Source of the DNA: Streptomyces griseus
GTDB taxonomy: Bacteria > Actinomycetota > Actinomycetes > Nanopelagicales > Nanopelagicaceae
Length of the DNA stretch: 48,685 bases
Assembly (NCBI GenBank): GCA_945884695.1
Contig: CAMCYO010000010.1
Location: 1-48,685, forward strand
Direction: 5' to 3'
The translations under genes and the position numbers were made by a program. Each line of letters opens with the position of its first letter. Within the stretch, counting starts at the first letter, position 1. The notes beneath the pieces are model-generated. The model had not been told where the DNA came from. It saw nothing but the letters and a program-made list of their open reading frames with translations, and searched no databases. Shown one piece after another: positions 16,504-25,690 of the stretch.

Positions 16504-18333
16504 ATCCTGTCGCGCATAGAGCTCTGCGTATAAACCTTTTCTTGCAACCAGTTCCTCATGTTTGCCACATTCCACAATGACACCCTTATCCAGCACCAAT
16601 ATCTGGTCGGCTTCCATAACGGTGCTTAAACGGTGAGCTATCACGATGCTCGTTCGCCCTTTGAGCGCGATGCTTAGCGCTTCATGAACTAAAGCCTCAT
16701 TTTCCGAATCTAAATGCGCAGTGGCTTCGTCCAAGATAACCACTGATGGTTGCTTTAAGAGCAACCGTGCAATCGCAATTCTTTGTTTTTCTCCACCTGA
16801 TAATCGGTGTCCTCGCTCACCAACCATAGTTTCAAAACCATTAGGGAGAGATTCGATTAATGACCAGATTCGGGCAGATCGACAAGCCTCACGCATTTGC
16901 TCGAAAGTCGCATCAGGTTTGGCATAACGAAGATTGGCTGCAATAGTTTCATGGAACAGGTGCGCATCCTGCATAACAACCCCGATACAACTGCGCAAGC
17001 TCTCTAATGTTAAACCGCGAATATCAATGCCACCTACCAAGATTGCTCCCGACGTTACATCATAAAGGCGAGGTATAAGTGCGCTAATCGTTGTTTTTCC
17101 AGCTCCAGATGGCCCGACTACTGCTGTCATTGTTCCTGGCTGGGCAATGAATGAAACGTTTCGTAAAACTTCTCCGCTCGGAACCGTTTCTGGCTTTGAA
17201 ACTGATTCCAATGAAGCGAGAGAAATCTCATCAGCTCGGGGATATGCGAATGTAACGTCCTTAAATTCAATTCCAGGATTAGAACTTTCGAGTTCGATCG
17301 CATGTGGAGAGTCTTGAACCATTGGCTCAAGATCAAGTACTTCGAAAACACGTTCAAATGAAACAAGAGCGGTCATTACATCGATGCGGACATTGGATAA
17401 AGCTGTCAAAGGACCATAAAGTCGAGAAAGTAGGGCAGTTATTGCCAAAAGAGTTCCGACAGTAACCGTTCCCGATATCGCCAAGTGCCCACCTATCCCG
17501 TAGGCAAAAGCAGTAGCAACTGCCGCAACACTGGTTAGCGCTACAAAAAAGATTCGATTAAGTAGCGCAATTGAGATTCCGATGTCAGCCACTTTGCGGG
17601 CCCTTGAAGAGAAATATTCATGTTCATTTGCGGGTTTGCCATAGAGAGCCACCAACATCGCGCCAGAAACATTGAATCGCTCTGTCATAGTGCTCGACAT
17701 TTCAGCATTGACTTGAAAAGAGGCACGCGTCAATGACTGCAGTTTCCTGCCAACCCATTTTGTTGGTAAAAGAAAGAGTGGCAATAAAATTAGCGAAACA
17801 ATTGTGATTTGCCACGAAAGTATCAGCATCGTAACCGCTACTAAAACCAAACTCACTACATTGCTCACCACTCCCGATAAGGTAGAAGTAAATGCTTGCT
17901 GTGCACCAATAACATCAGAATTGATACGAGAGATAAGCGCACCGGTTTGAGTCCTTGTAAAGAAAGCAATTGACTGCTTTTGTACATGAGAAAAAACCAA
18001 GGACCGCAAATCAAAAATCAACCCTTCTCCGATTCGGGAAGAGAACCAACGCCCAATAATGCTCATCAGGGAATCTGCAACCGCTAAAAGGCCAACAAGC
18101 ATTGCAAGTTTGGTTACCAAGGCTGCGTTTTGTGGAATTACACCTTCATCAATGAGTTTTCGAAGGAGTAAAGGTGTAGCTACTATGAGAAATGCATCGA
18201 TAACAACAGTTATTAAAAAGAAGACGATGTGCCATTTGTACGGAGTGGCAAAATTTGCAATTCTCTTTATTGTTCCCGCTTTTAGCTTTTGATCCTTCAC
18301 TGAAGGGTCGGCAGTTATTGAGCGAAAAGTCAT
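16486..18333 (-). CDS. ABC exporter, fused permease and ATPase (type IV fold half-transporter)
   Basis: ATP-driven exporter; the substrate is not predictable. From ATG 18333 the 615-residue protein has six transmembrane helices in about 30-310 and an ATPase domain in about 355-610 with Walker A GPSGAGKTT near 407-415, signature LSGGEKQR at 511-518 and Walker B VVILDEATAHLD at 531-542, so it should be active as a dimer. Between the aromatic A-loop (FAYP) and Walker A there is an extra segment of about 22 residues, rich in Ser and Glu. The frame is open to a TTG at 18354; neither start has a good ribosome site. It follows sufT closely but is probably not part of iron-sulfur assembly. Confidence 0.88.
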   Translation of the reverse strand: MTFRSITADPSVKDQKLKAGTIKRIANFATPYKWHIVFFLITVVIDAFLIVATPLLLRKLIDEGVIPQNAALVTKLAMLVGLLAVADSLMSIIGRWFSSRIGEGLIFDLRSLVFSHVQKQSIAFFTRTQTGALISRINSDVIGAQQAFTSTLSGVVSNVVSLVLVAVTMLILSWQITIVSLILLPLFLLPTKWVGRKLQSLTRASFQVNAEMSSTMTERFNVSGAMLVALYGKPANEHEYFSSRARKVADIGISIALLNRIFFVALTSVAAVATAFAYGIGGHLAISGTVTVGTLLAITALLSRLYGPLTALSNVRIDVMTALVSFERVFEVLDLEPMVQDSPHAIELESSNPGIEFKDVTFAYPRADEISLASLESVSKPETVPSGEVLRNVSFIAQPGTMTAVVGPSGAGKTTISALIPRLYDVTSGAILVGGIDIRGLTLESLRSCIGVVMQDAHLFHETIAANLRYAKPDATFEQMREACRSARIWSLIESLPNGFETMVGERGHRLSGGEKQRIAIARLLLKQPSVVILDEATAHLDSENEALVHEALSIALKGRTSIVIAHRLSTVMEADQILVLDKGVIVECGKHEELVARKGLYAELYARQDLSAPA

Positions 18334-18357
18334 CCATGCTGCGTGTTGAGACAAATT

Positions 18358-18669
18358 CTAAACCGTGAATCCCAACGCTCTAAGTTGGTCTCTTCCATCA
18401 TCAGAAATCTTGTCTGGTCCCCAAGGTGGCATCCATACCCAATTAATACGCACGTCGGCTGTAAGCGGAGCCAGCGCCTGCCGAGTTTGATCTTCAATTA
18501 CATCTTGCAAAGGACATGCTGCCGAAGTCAGGGTCATATTCAATATTGCGATATTACTCTCATCGACCATGACGTCATAGATCAACCCAAGATCAACGAC
18601 GTTGATTCCCAACTCGGGGTCCACTACATCCTTCATTGCCTCAGTGATGTCATCAATCTTTGCTTGCAT
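18358..18669 (-). CDS. sufT: SufT-type iron-sulfur assembly protein (DUF59/MIP18 family)
   Basis: Small accessory protein for maturing iron-sulfur proteins. The 103-residue DUF59 product has the core DVVDPELGINVVDLGLIYD (about 14-32) and TLTSAACPLQDVIEDQ with a conserved cysteine near 53. A GGGAG ribosome site lies 5 nt before the ATG. It is the last gene of the suf cluster, the same place as in mycobacteria. The name is by family and position; its precise client proteins are unknown. Confidence 0.87.
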   Translation of the reverse strand: MQAKIDDITEAMKDVVDPELGINVVDLGLIYDVMVDESNIAILNMTLTSAACPLQDVIEDQTRQALAPLTADVRINWVWMPPWGPDKISDDGRDQLRALGFTV

Positions 18670-18702
18670 GTGAACTCCCTATTCTCCTTGAGATTGCCAA
18701 CA

Positions 18703-19146
18703 CTACTTACTTTTTTCTTGAATTTGTAAAGATGCATCTTTAAAGGCCATCCAGGCGAGCAAGGCGCACTTTATGCGTGCTGGATACTTTGAAACCCCTG
18801 CAAAGGCAACCGCATCCTCTAGGAGGTTTTCATCTCCTTTACTGTTTCCCTTGCTTTGCATAAGTTCCATAAATGAATCGAGAATATGCATTGCCTCCGA
18901 TGGAGCCTTGCCAGTGAGAAGTCCAGACATTACAGATGCACTTGCCATGGAAATAGAGCAGCCATTCCCCTCCCAAGAAAGATCACTAATAAGACCACCT
19001 TCTAAAGTCAGATTAAGCGTAATTTCATCACCACAGCTGGGATTCAAATGATGCACTTGAACATCTTTTTGAATTGAGAGTTTCTTGTTTTCGGGATTTT
19101 TGTAATGATCTAAAATTACTTCCTGATAAAGGTTATCGAGATTCAT
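18703..19146 (-). CDS. sufU: SufU iron-sulfur scaffold / sulfur acceptor
   Basis: Zinc-binding protein that accepts persulfide sulfur from SufS for SUF assembly. The 147-residue IscU-like fold begins LYQEVILDHYKNPENKK and has the three conserved cysteines in NPSCGD (Cys38), GNGCSIS (Cys63) and RIKCALL (about Cys126), with Asp40 as fourth ligand. The 18-20 residue insertion between the second and third cysteines fits SufU rather than IscU. The start overlaps the sufS stop by 4 bp, consistent with the two acting as a pair. Confidence 0.94.
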   Translation of the reverse strand: MNLDNLYQEVILDHYKNPENKKLSIQKDVQVHHLNPSCGDEITLNLTLEGGLISDLSWEGNGCSISMASASVMSGLLTGKAPSEAMHILDSFMELMQSKGNSKGDENLLEDAVAFAGVSKYPARIKCALLAWMAFKDASLQIQEKSK

Positions 19147-20396
19147 CGCTTTCTCCCGAAATATGTTTGCGCTGCACGAATTTCATTTAATAGCAGGTCG
19201 ATCTCTGCAGTTTGGTTATAGAGATAGAAAGAAGCGCGGGTCGTTGATTGCACACCTAGCGCTCTGTTAAGTGGCCACGCGCAATGGTGTCCGGTTCGAA
19301 CTGCGATCCCTTGATTATCCAGATACTGACCTAAATCATGTGGATGAATATTTGCAACTGCAAAAGAAACAACTCCTCCACGCATTTCTATATCCGTAGG
19401 CCCAAAGATCTTCACGCCTTCTATTTCAAGCAATCCGTTGATAAATCTTTGCGTTAAACCAAGTTCATGTTCGTGAATTTCGCTTAAACCAATTCTTTGT
19501 AAATATTCAAGTCCAGCTTCTAAACCAACGGCTTGTGCCATGTTCGGAACACCAGCTTCAAACTTGCGTGGCGCCTTTGCCCATGTGGAATCTGTCATAG
19601 TTACCGTTTCAATCATGGAGCCTCCGAAGAGAAACGGAGGCAATTCTTCCAGTAACTCAGATTTTCCCCATAAAACCCCGATACCAGTAGGCCCTAAAGT
19701 TTTATGACCAGAAAAAGTCAAGAAATCGATCCCCAATTTTTCTACATCTAATGACATATGAGGTGCAGACTGACAGGCATCTAGAACCACAACAGCTCCC
19801 ACTTCGTGTGCGCGAGCAACTATGCGATCGAGCGGATTGATGGTTCCTAAAACATTGGACTGGTGTGTGAGTGCCACAACTTTGGTTTTTTCATCAATAA
19901 TCTGCTCGAGATTCGACAAATCCAAGCGACCATGTAGATCAATAGAAAACCATGCAAGTTCTGCACCTGTGCGTTTTGCCAATTCTTGCCATGGAATGAG
20001 ATTGGCATGATGTTCCATTTGTGTTACTACAATTCGGTCACCTGGTTTTATATGAAAGCGATTACCCAACGCAGCGTTGCCCATGGCGTATGCCAACAAA
20101 TTCAAGCTCTCAGTAGCACTCTTAGTAAAGATGATCTCATCAGCTTGAGCTGATAAGAACTCAGCAACGCTTTTGCGCGCCCCTTCAAAGGCTTCGGTTG
20201 CTTCCTCTGCTAATTGATGCGCACCTCTATGAGCGGCTGCATTGTGCCATTTATAGAAGTTAGCTTCTGCATCAATGACTTGATTTGGTTTTTGACTCGT
20301 TGCACCGCTATCTAGGTAAACCAAGGATTTACCTTCTCTGACAGTGCGTCCTAGGATTGGGAAATCCCTACGAATCGCAACGACGTCAATTGTCAT
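19143..20396 (-). CDS. sufS: SufS group II cysteine desulfurase
   Basis: PLP enzyme that takes sulfur from cysteine for cluster assembly. The 417-residue protein has the PLP lysine in TFSGHKTLGPTG (Lys232), histidines in TQMEHHANLIPW (about 126-137), and the active cysteine in RTGHHCAWPLN (Cys372) on the extended loop of group II enzymes. The start ATG at 20396 is 18 bp after sufC and is preceded by a TATTTT -10-like box at the leaderless distance, so an internal promoter is possible. It overlaps sufU by 4 bp. Confidence 0.96.
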   Translation of the reverse strand: MTIDVVAIRRDFPILGRTVREGKSLVYLDSGATSQKPNQVIDAEANFYKWHNAAAHRGAHQLAEEATEAFEGARKSVAEFLSAQADEIIFTKSATESLNLLAYAMGNAALGNRFHIKPGDRIVVTQMEHHANLIPWQELAKRTGAELAWFSIDLHGRLDLSNLEQIIDEKTKVVALTHQSNVLGTINPLDRIVARAHEVGAVVVLDACQSAPHMSLDVEKLGIDFLTFSGHKTLGPTGIGVLWGKSELLEELPPFLFGGSMIETVTMTDSTWAKAPRKFEAGVPNMAQAVGLEAGLEYLQRIGLSEIHEHELGLTQRFINGLLEIEGVKIFGPTDIEMRGGVVSFAVANIHPHDLGQYLDNQGIAVRTGHHCAWPLNRALGVQSTTRASFYLYNQTAEIDLLLNEIRAAQTYFGRKR

Positions 20397-20402
20397 GATG
20401 GA

Positions 20403-20408
20403 AAAATA
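20403..20408 (-). promoter_or_regulatory. possible internal leaderless -10 box for sufS (TATTTT-N6-ATG)
   Basis: TATTTT ends 6 nt before the sufS ATG inside the 18-bp gap after sufC. It would give sufS-sufU-sufT a promoter separate from sufRBDC. AT-rich boxes are easily found by chance, so this is weaker than the argC or coaE examples. Confidence 0.42.
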
Positions 20409-20414
20409 CGCAGA

Positions 20415-21167
20415 CTAGCTACCCACGTATTCGGCATAACCCTTCTCTTCAAGCTTGTCAGCAAGCTCTGGCCCGCCTTCTTCAACAACGCGACCATTTG
20501 CAAAGACGTGAACAAAATCTGGCTTTATGTAGCGTAATATGCGGGTGTAGTGGGTGATAAGTACAACTCCCAAATTATTTGCCTCCTTTGCTCTGTTCAC
20601 TCCTTCAGAAACAATTCGTAGCGCATCAACATCTAAACCTGAATCTGTTTCATCCAATATTGCGATCTTTGGTTTCAGCAACTCAAGCTGCATGATCTCG
20701 TGACGCTTCTTTTCACCGCCTGAGAATCCTTCATTTACATTTCGCTCCGAAAAGGCTGGATCCATATTCAAAGCGTTCATCGCATCTTTAACTTCACCAA
20801 CCCAAGTACGAAGTTTGGGAGCTTCACCACGCAAAGCCGTAGCAGCCGTTCTTAGAAAATTGGAAACCGATACACCTGGCACCTCTACTGGATATTGCAT
20901 CGCAAGAAAAAGTCCTGCTTTAGCTCTTTCGTCAACGGTCATCTCTAAAACATTTGTACCATCTAGCGTCACTGTGCCACTGGTAATCGTATATTTAGGA
21001 TGACCTGCAATTGAATAGGCAAGTGTTGATTTACCAGAACCATTTGGCCCCATGATGGCATGCGTTTCGCCGGAAGCAATAGTCAGGTCAACGCCACGCA
21101 AAATCTCAATCGGACCTTTTTCGGTTACCACTGAAACTTCAAGACCACGAATCTCTAATGTACTCAT
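20415..21167 (-). CDS. sufC: SufC ATPase of the SufBCD complex
   Basis: ABC-type ATPase that powers the SufBCD scaffold; soluble, not a transporter. The 250-residue protein has Walker A GPNGSGKST near 40-48, the SufC-type signature FSGGEKKRHE near 149-158 and Walker B IAILDETDSGLD near 173-184. An AAGGA sequence precedes the ATG by about 10 nt. It follows the Rieske ferredoxin gene by 27 bp. Confidence 0.97.
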   Translation of the reverse strand: MSTLEIRGLEVSVVTEKGPIEILRGVDLTIASGETHAIMGPNGSGKSTLAYSIAGHPKYTITSGTVTLDGTNVLEMTVDERAKAGLFLAMQYPVEVPGVSVSNFLRTAATALRGEAPKLRTWVGEVKDAMNALNMDPAFSERNVNEGFSGGEKKRHEIMQLELLKPKIAILDETDSGLDVDALRIVSEGVNRAKEANNLGVVLITHYTRILRYIKPDFVHVFANGRVVEEGGPELADKLEEKGYAEYVGS

Positions 21168-21194
21168 ACTCTATTTTCCTTCGCTTTTATTATT

Positions 21195-21491
21195 CTAAAT
21201 CTCAACCGTGACGGAATCTCCGTCAATGGCCACTTTATAAACTTCCAGATTCTGCGTTGCGGGAAGAGTCACTGCTTCACCTGTGCGCAAATCGAATTCA
21301 GCACCGTGTAACCAGCATTCGATTTTGAAATCCAAAACATCACCTTCAGAAAGTGATGCCTCCGAATGTGTGCATGTATCAGCTACCGCAAATACCTGAT
21401 CCCCAATGCGAGTTACGCATATAGCTTTGCCGTCTTTTTCCAATTTAACCGGTTTATTATCGGCTAGTTGGGAGAGTATAAAGTCTGACAT
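21195..21491 (-). CDS. Rieske-type [2Fe-2S] ferredoxin of the suf operon
   Basis: Small electron carrier with a Rieske cluster. The 98-residue product has both ligand motifs: CTHSEASLSEG (Cys-x-His, about 40-50) and CWLHGAEFDL (Cys-x2-His, about 59-68), followed by the usual Pro-containing end. It is similar to non-haem dioxygenase ferredoxin components and NirD. It lies 2 bp after sufD, a place conserved in many actinobacterial suf operons, which suggests a role in electron supply or redox sensing for cluster assembly; this role is inferred. Confidence 0.92.
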   Translation of the reverse strand: MSDFILSQLADNKPVKLEKDGKAICVTRIGDQVFAVADTCTHSEASLSEGDVLDFKIECWLHGAEFDLRTGEAVTLPATQNLEVYKVAIDGDSVTVEI

Positions 21492-21493
21492 TT

Positions 21494-22585
21494 TTAAGCA
21501 CCTGCCCTGGTGAGTTCGTCGTCGATTCTTGTCATCAGTCGTTCTTGCACATTTTCATCCGCAATTTTTGAAATAATCTCTGCGAAGAAACCACGCACCA
21601 CTAAACGCCTGGCGTCATCGATCTTTATTCCTCGAGACATCAAATAAAAGAGTTGCTCGTCATCAAAACGACCAGTAGTACTGGCATGTCCTGCTCCTAC
21701 AATCTCTCCAGTTTCAATCTCCAAATTTGGAACAGAATCCGCTCTTGCTCCATTGCTTAGCAATAGATTGCGATTGAGTTCATAGGTATCTGTTCCTTCA
21801 GCTGCGCTTCGAATAAATACATCGCCGATCCAAACGGTATGTGCTCCATCGCCTGCAAGGGCTCCTTTAAAATTCACTCGCGATTTAGCCCGCGGTACGC
21901 CGTGTTCTACATGAATTCGATGTTCAAAATGTTGGCCCTCTGTTGCAAAATACACTCCCAATAATTCAGCGCTGGCATTTGGGGCCAAAAACTCTACAGT
22001 CGGAAGTATACGAACGAGTGATCCGCCAATTGTCACTGTGATGGAGTTGAAAGTTGCATCCCTATCCACCATTGCGTGATGACGGGCCGCGTAAATACTT
22101 TCTGACTCCCATTCTTGTAGGGATATGAAAGTTAGCTCCGCACCTGGTGCCACATAGATCTCAATATCCTCGCCGAGTGTTACTCGACCAGAATTTTCAA
22201 CCAAAACAGTTGCACGTGAATTCTCGCCAATTGAGATTTTGACTAGAGAGAGTTCAACGCCATTTGAACCTGAGAGCAAGCGCTTGAGATGAATTATCTC
22301 AGCAATTTCTGAATTTGCAGATATATCCAAAATTGCTACATCTTCAGATTCGGCCTGGACTCGTTGAACGATTACATCTTCACTGTGTGACTGCGATGAA
22401 ACCAATTCTCTGCTCAATCGATTGAAAGCAACGCCTTTTGGCGCATGTCCAGAGAGCATCAGAGATTTTTCTTTACCAATTGCAACTGAACTGTCGTGAA
22501 GGCCACCTAAGCGATTAAGTGGAGTGAATCGCCACGCTTCTTCACGTCCTGTTGGGGTCAAATAGTTAGTCGTGAGTAAAGCCAT
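21494..22585 (-). CDS. sufD: SufD subunit of the SufBCD scaffold
   Basis: Forms the scaffold with SufB and SufC on which Fe-S clusters are built. The 363-residue protein has the right-handed beta-helix repeat pattern and the C-terminal SufB/SufD block [16 protein letters not shown], followed by ARRLVVRGFFAEII. Overlaps sufB by 1 bp (TAATG). It is shorter than SufB and lacks the SufB-specific N-terminal region, as expected. Confidence 0.95.
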   Translation of the reverse strand: MALLTTNYLTPTGREEAWRFTPLNRLGGLHDSSVAIGKEKSLMLSGHAPKGVAFNRLSRELVSSQSHSEDVIVQRVQAESEDVAILDISANSEIAEIIHLKRLLSGSNGVELSLVKISIGENSRATVLVENSGRVTLGEDIEIYVAPGAELTFISLQEWESESIYAARHHAMVDRDATFNSITVTIGGSLVRILPTVEFLAPNASAELLGVYFATEGQHFEHRIHVEHGVPRAKSRVNFKGALAGDGAHTVWIGDVFIRSAAEGTDTYELNRNLLLSNGARADSVPNLEIETGEIVGAGHASTTGRFDDEQLFYLMSRGIKIDDARRLVVRGFFAEIISKIADENVQERLMTRIDDELTRAGA

Positions 22586-23994
22586 TATCCAACTGCGCCT
22601 TCCATTTGAAGTTCAATAAGTCGGTTGAGCTCTAGCGCATATTCCATTGGCAACTCTCTGGCAATTGGTTCAATGAATCCACGAACAATCATGGCCATTG
22701 CCTCATCTTCAGAAAGACCCCGAGACATCAAATAGAAAAGCTGATCATCGCTGATCTTTGAAACAGTTGCTTCATGGCCCATGGAAACATCATCTTCGCG
22801 AACGTCCACGTATGGATAAGTGTCCGAGCGCGAAATGGTGTCGACAAGCAATGCATCGCATTTAACTGTGCTCTTAGAATGATGGGCACCTTCTTGTATT
22901 TGGACAAGACCTCTATAAGAGGTACGGCCTCCACCTCGTGCCACTGATTTGGAGATGATTGTCGAGGATGTGTAAGGCGCAGCATGAACCATCTTTGCCC
23001 CGGCATCTTGATGTTGACCTTCTCCTGCAAAGGCGATGGAGAGAGTCTCACCTTTTGCATGAGGACCCATCAAAAATATTGCTGGATACTTCATGGTTAC
23101 TTTAGAACCGATATTTCCATCGATCCACTCCATAGTTGCACCTTCTGCACATGTTGCTCGCTTTGTCACCAAGTTATAAACATTGTTGGACCAATTTTGA
23201 ATTGTCGTATAGCGAACTCGCGCACCTTTCTTAACAATAATCTCGACCACAGCTGAGTGCAACGAATCGGATTTGTATATAGGAGCAGTGCAACCTTCGA
23301 CATAATGAATATAAGAATCTTCATCAGCGATAATCAAGGTTCTTTCAAATTGACCCATATTTTCGGTATTAATACGGAAATAGGCTTGCAATGGGATATC
23401 TACATGAACGCCCTTAGGAACGTAGATAAATGAGCCTCCCGACCATACAGAGGTGTTAAGAGCTGCAAATTTATTATCTCCGACTGGGATAACACTTCCG
23501 AAATACTCTTTAAATAATTCGGGGTGCTTCTTTAAGCCAGAATCGGTGTCAAGAAAGATGACCCCTTGCTTTTCAAGATCCTCGCGAATCGAATGATAAA
23601 CAACTTCTGATTCGTACTGAGCCGCAACTCCCGATACCAGTCTTTGCTTTTCAGCCTCGGGGATACCTAAACGGTCATAAGTATTCTTAATCTCATCAGG
23701 AAGGTCATCCCATGTAGTTGCTTGTTTCTCTGTTGACCGGACAAAATACTTGATCGTGTCAAAAAAGATTCCAGTCAGGTCTGAACCCCAAGTAGGCATT
23801 GGCTTTTTATCAAATAGCGCTAAACCTTTCAGGCGCATATCTAACATCCACTGTGGTTCAGATTTTTTCATTGAGATATCACGAACAACTTCCTCGTTGA
23901 GACCCCTGCGCGAGTTAGCACCAGCTGTATCAACATCAGACCAGCCGTACTCGTACTTTCCGATACCTTCAAGTTCAGGGTGTGCGATGGTCAT
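22585..23994 (-). CDS. sufB: SufB subunit of the SufBCD scaffold
   Basis: Core scaffold subunit where clusters assemble. The 469-residue protein contains the conserved SufB blocks [20 protein letters not shown] (about 77-96), [20 protein letters not shown] (about 189-208), [18 protein letters not shown] and, near the C-terminus, [18 protein letters not shown]. Length is standard. ATG at 23994 overlaps the sufR stop by 4 bp, so sufR and sufB are coupled and both should be under SufR control. Confidence 0.97.
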   Translation of the reverse strand: MTIAHPELEGIGKYEYGWSDVDTAGANSRRGLNEEVVRDISMKKSEPQWMLDMRLKGLALFDKKPMPTWGSDLTGIFFDTIKYFVRSTEKQATTWDDLPDEIKNTYDRLGIPEAEKQRLVSGVAAQYESEVVYHSIREDLEKQGVIFLDTDSGLKKHPELFKEYFGSVIPVGDNKFAALNTSVWSGGSFIYVPKGVHVDIPLQAYFRINTENMGQFERTLIIADEDSYIHYVEGCTAPIYKSDSLHSAVVEIIVKKGARVRYTTIQNWSNNVYNLVTKRATCAEGATMEWIDGNIGSKVTMKYPAIFLMGPHAKGETLSIAFAGEGQHQDAGAKMVHAAPYTSSTIISKSVARGGGRTSYRGLVQIQEGAHHSKSTVKCDALLVDTISRSDTYPYVDVREDDVSMGHEATVSKISDDQLFYLMSRGLSEDEAMAMIVRGFIEPIARELPMEYALELNRLIELQMEGAVG

Positions 23995-24761
23995 CGTTTT
24001 CCTCTCCTAGATGATTGGCTGGTAGCAGAAACATTGGGAATATAGGTAGTGCAAACTCCGTCTCCATGTGCGATCGTTGCAAGACGTTGAACATGTGTAC
24101 CCAGTACACGCGAAAGCGCTGCCGTTTCGGCTTCGCACAACTGTGGAAATTCTGCTGCAACATGTGCAATGGGACAGTGGTGTTGACAAATCTCTTCACC
24201 CTGCTCGCGTTGTATCAAAGTGGCTGCATAGCCTTGCTCGCTCAACGCTTGAGTAACGGCGAGTGGAAGTGAAAAGCCTTTCTTAGCCTTCTTAATCGAT
24301 ACTTTAACTTTGCTCTCCATGTCTTGGGCTCTCCATTGAGCAAAAGCAACTAATGATGCATCACTGGTTTGAGCTGCCATAAATTTCAGCGCTGATACTG
24401 CAAGGTCGTCATAGGAATGTTCGAATTTCTCGCGCCCGCTATCTGTCATAACAAATACTTTGGAAGGTCGTCCTCTACCTCGACTTGATTGCACATGTGA
24501 TTCTCGCGCCACAAGAATTTCATCGTTCACAAGGTGATCCAGGTGTCTGCGAATGCCAGCAGGCGTCAGACCCAAACGCGCAGAGAGAACGAGAGCCGTC
24601 ATAGGCCCATTTTCCAAAATGGCCCGAGCAACCAAGCCACGCGTACGCGTATCCTCGCTACCAAGGGATTGGGTCTTTTTCACAACATAAGTGTGTCGTA
24701 ATTCCCCCGCTTTAGCCAATCGAAAATGGGTGTTGCCTGCCACAATTGCGCTCTTGCTCAC
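23991..24761 (-). CDS. sufR: SufR iron-sulfur-sensing repressor
   Basis: Autorepressor of the suf operon that senses cluster supply through its own Fe-S cluster. The 256-residue version has a DeoR/MarR-like winged helix (about 45-110, ending near [14 protein letters not shown]) and a C-terminal cluster site with CQHHC near 191-195 and a third cysteine in FPQLCEAE. The start is uncertain: GTG 24761 has an AGGAGG only 3 nt upstream; GTG 24683 gives 230 residues and falls inside the operator palindrome (24680-24694). The N-terminal 26 residues of the longer form have no recognisable homology. Confidence 0.9.
   Translation of the reverse strand: MSKSAIVAGNTHFRLAKAGELRHTYVVKKTQSLGSEDTRTRGLVARAILENGPMTALVLSARLGLTPAGIRRHLDHLVNDEILVARESHVQSSRGRGRPSKVFVMTDSGREKFEHSYDDLAVSALKFMAAQTSDASLVAFAQWRAQDMESKVKVSIKKAKKGFSLPLAVTQALSEQGYAATLIQREQGEEICQHHCPIAHVAAEFPQLCEAETAALSRVLGTHVQRLATIAHGDGVCTTYIPNVSATSQSSRRGKR
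24680..24694 (-). promoter_or_regulatory. candidate SufR operator (ACACT-N5-TGTGA)
   Basis: The minus strand reads ACACTTATGTTGTGA, an ACACT-N5-TGTGA inverted repeat. This is the same form I recall for the SufR operator of Mycobacterium tuberculosis. It sits at the front of sufR, overlapping the alternative GTG start at 24683. If transcription starts upstream (24762-24801), bound SufR would act as a roadblock; if the true sufR start is the downstream GTG, it would cover the start region. Confidence 0.72.
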
Positions 24762-24788
24762 CTACCTCCTAGATGCATACCCAAGTCC

Positions 24789-24794
24789 TAGGCT
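24789..24794 (+). promoter_or_regulatory. ctaA leaderless -10 box (TAGGCT-N7-ATG)
   Basis: TAGGCT ends 7 nt before the ATG at 24802. It supports the shorter ctaA start, since the open frame continues upstream to 24691 over the divergent sufR gene. Confidence 0.58.
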
Positions 24795-24801
24795 TGCATC
24801 C

Positions 24802-25671
24802 ATGATGAGAGAGCGCATTGCCAAAAGGCTCTCTCCCATTCTAGGAATTTTGCTTTTCTTACAAGCGGGAATTGTCGTTACTGGTGGCGCTGTTCGTCTG
24901 ACTGGTTCGGGTTTAGGTTGCCCGACGTGGCCTAAATGCACCGGCAATTCATACACACCAGTTCCCAATCAAGCTGAAGGACAATTTCACGCGTGGATTG
25001 AATTCGCAAATCGCCTTCTTACCTTCGCCCTCATTATCGCATCATTGGTTGCGCTCTTTAGCGTGATCTATTTAAAGAGACGCGATATTCGCGCATTAGC
25101 TATAGGCCAACTACTAGGAATCTTTGCACAAATTCCATTGGGTGGAATTACAGTACTAACCGACTTGAATCCAATTCCTGTTGCAGGTCATTTTCTCTTA
25201 TCGATTATTTTGATTGCGGCAGGCACATCCTTGTTCGAAAGAAGAGCATATCCACCAATAGTCCAATTAACGCCCACAACGATGAGTAATTTTCTCATTG
25301 CACGAGTGCATCTGATCCTTACAGCGATAGTGATCGTCCTCGGAACAGTTGTAACTGGCAGTGGACCACACGCTGGCGATATCGGAGCACCTCGTTTTCA
25401 CATCAAACTTCAAACCATCACGTGGATTCATGCATGCCTCGTTTTCGCCCTTTTACTTCTCACCGCCATTCTTTTCGTTACTTCACGACAGGATGCGCAG
25501 CTTAATAGGCGGGTCATAATTTTCTTTGGCCTCTCAATGGTGCAAGGGGCCATCGGATTTCTTCAGTACTATCAGGGCCTACCGGTTCTACTTGTGGGAG
25601 CCCACATTCTTGGAGTAACACTGATTTGGATTGGTGCTTGGCGAATACACCTGTCAAGTAGCCAAAAATAG
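24802..25671 (+). CDS. ctaA: haem A synthase (CtaA/COX15)
   Basis: Oxidises the C8 methyl group of haem O to make haem A for cytochrome aa3 oxidase. The 289-residue membrane protein has about eight hydrophobic helices and the disulfide pair in GLGCPTWPKC (Cys40 and Cys46), with haem-ligand histidine candidates in FHAWIEFANR, AGHFLLS, WIHACLVF and GAHILG. I start it at ATG 24802 (MMRERIAKR); the frame extends to 24691 but that overlaps sufR and adds an unlikely N-terminus. The haem O synthase gene ctaB, often nearby in actinobacteria, is not in this window. It is followed by tkt after 19 bp. Confidence 0.93.
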   Translation: MMRERIAKRLSPILGILLFLQAGIVVTGGAVRLTGSGLGCPTWPKCTGNSYTPVPNQAEGQFHAWIEFANRLLTFALIIASLVALFSVIYLKRRDIRALAIGQLLGIFAQIPLGGITVLTDLNPIPVAGHFLLSIILIAAGTSLFERRAYPPIVQLTPTTMSNFLIARVHLILTAIVIVLGTVVTGSGPHAGDIGAPRFHIKLQTITWIHACLVFALLLLTAILFVTSRQDAQLNRRVIIFFGLSMVQGAIGFLQYYQGLPVLLVGAHILGVTLIWIGAWRIHLSSSQK

Positions 25672-25677
25672 AGAACG

Positions 25678-25683
25678 GATAAT
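25678..25683 (+). promoter_or_regulatory. possible leaderless -10 box for tkt (GATAAT-N7-ATG)
   Basis: GATAAT differs from TATAAT at one base and ends 7 nt before the ATG at 25691, in the 19-bp gap after ctaA. It would allow carbon-metabolism genes to be transcribed apart from ctaA. Confidence 0.42.
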
Positions 25684-25690
25684 CGCGCAG

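Noticed and set aside
23991-24761. sufR start decided by the AGGAGG at about 24765-24770
   Set aside because: The spacing to the GTG is only 3 nt, too short to be decisive, and the operator overlaps the alternative start; left as uncertain.
24691-24801. N-terminal extension of ctaA
   Set aside because: The extra 37 codons run over the divergent sufR gene, and a -10 box points to ATG 24802.
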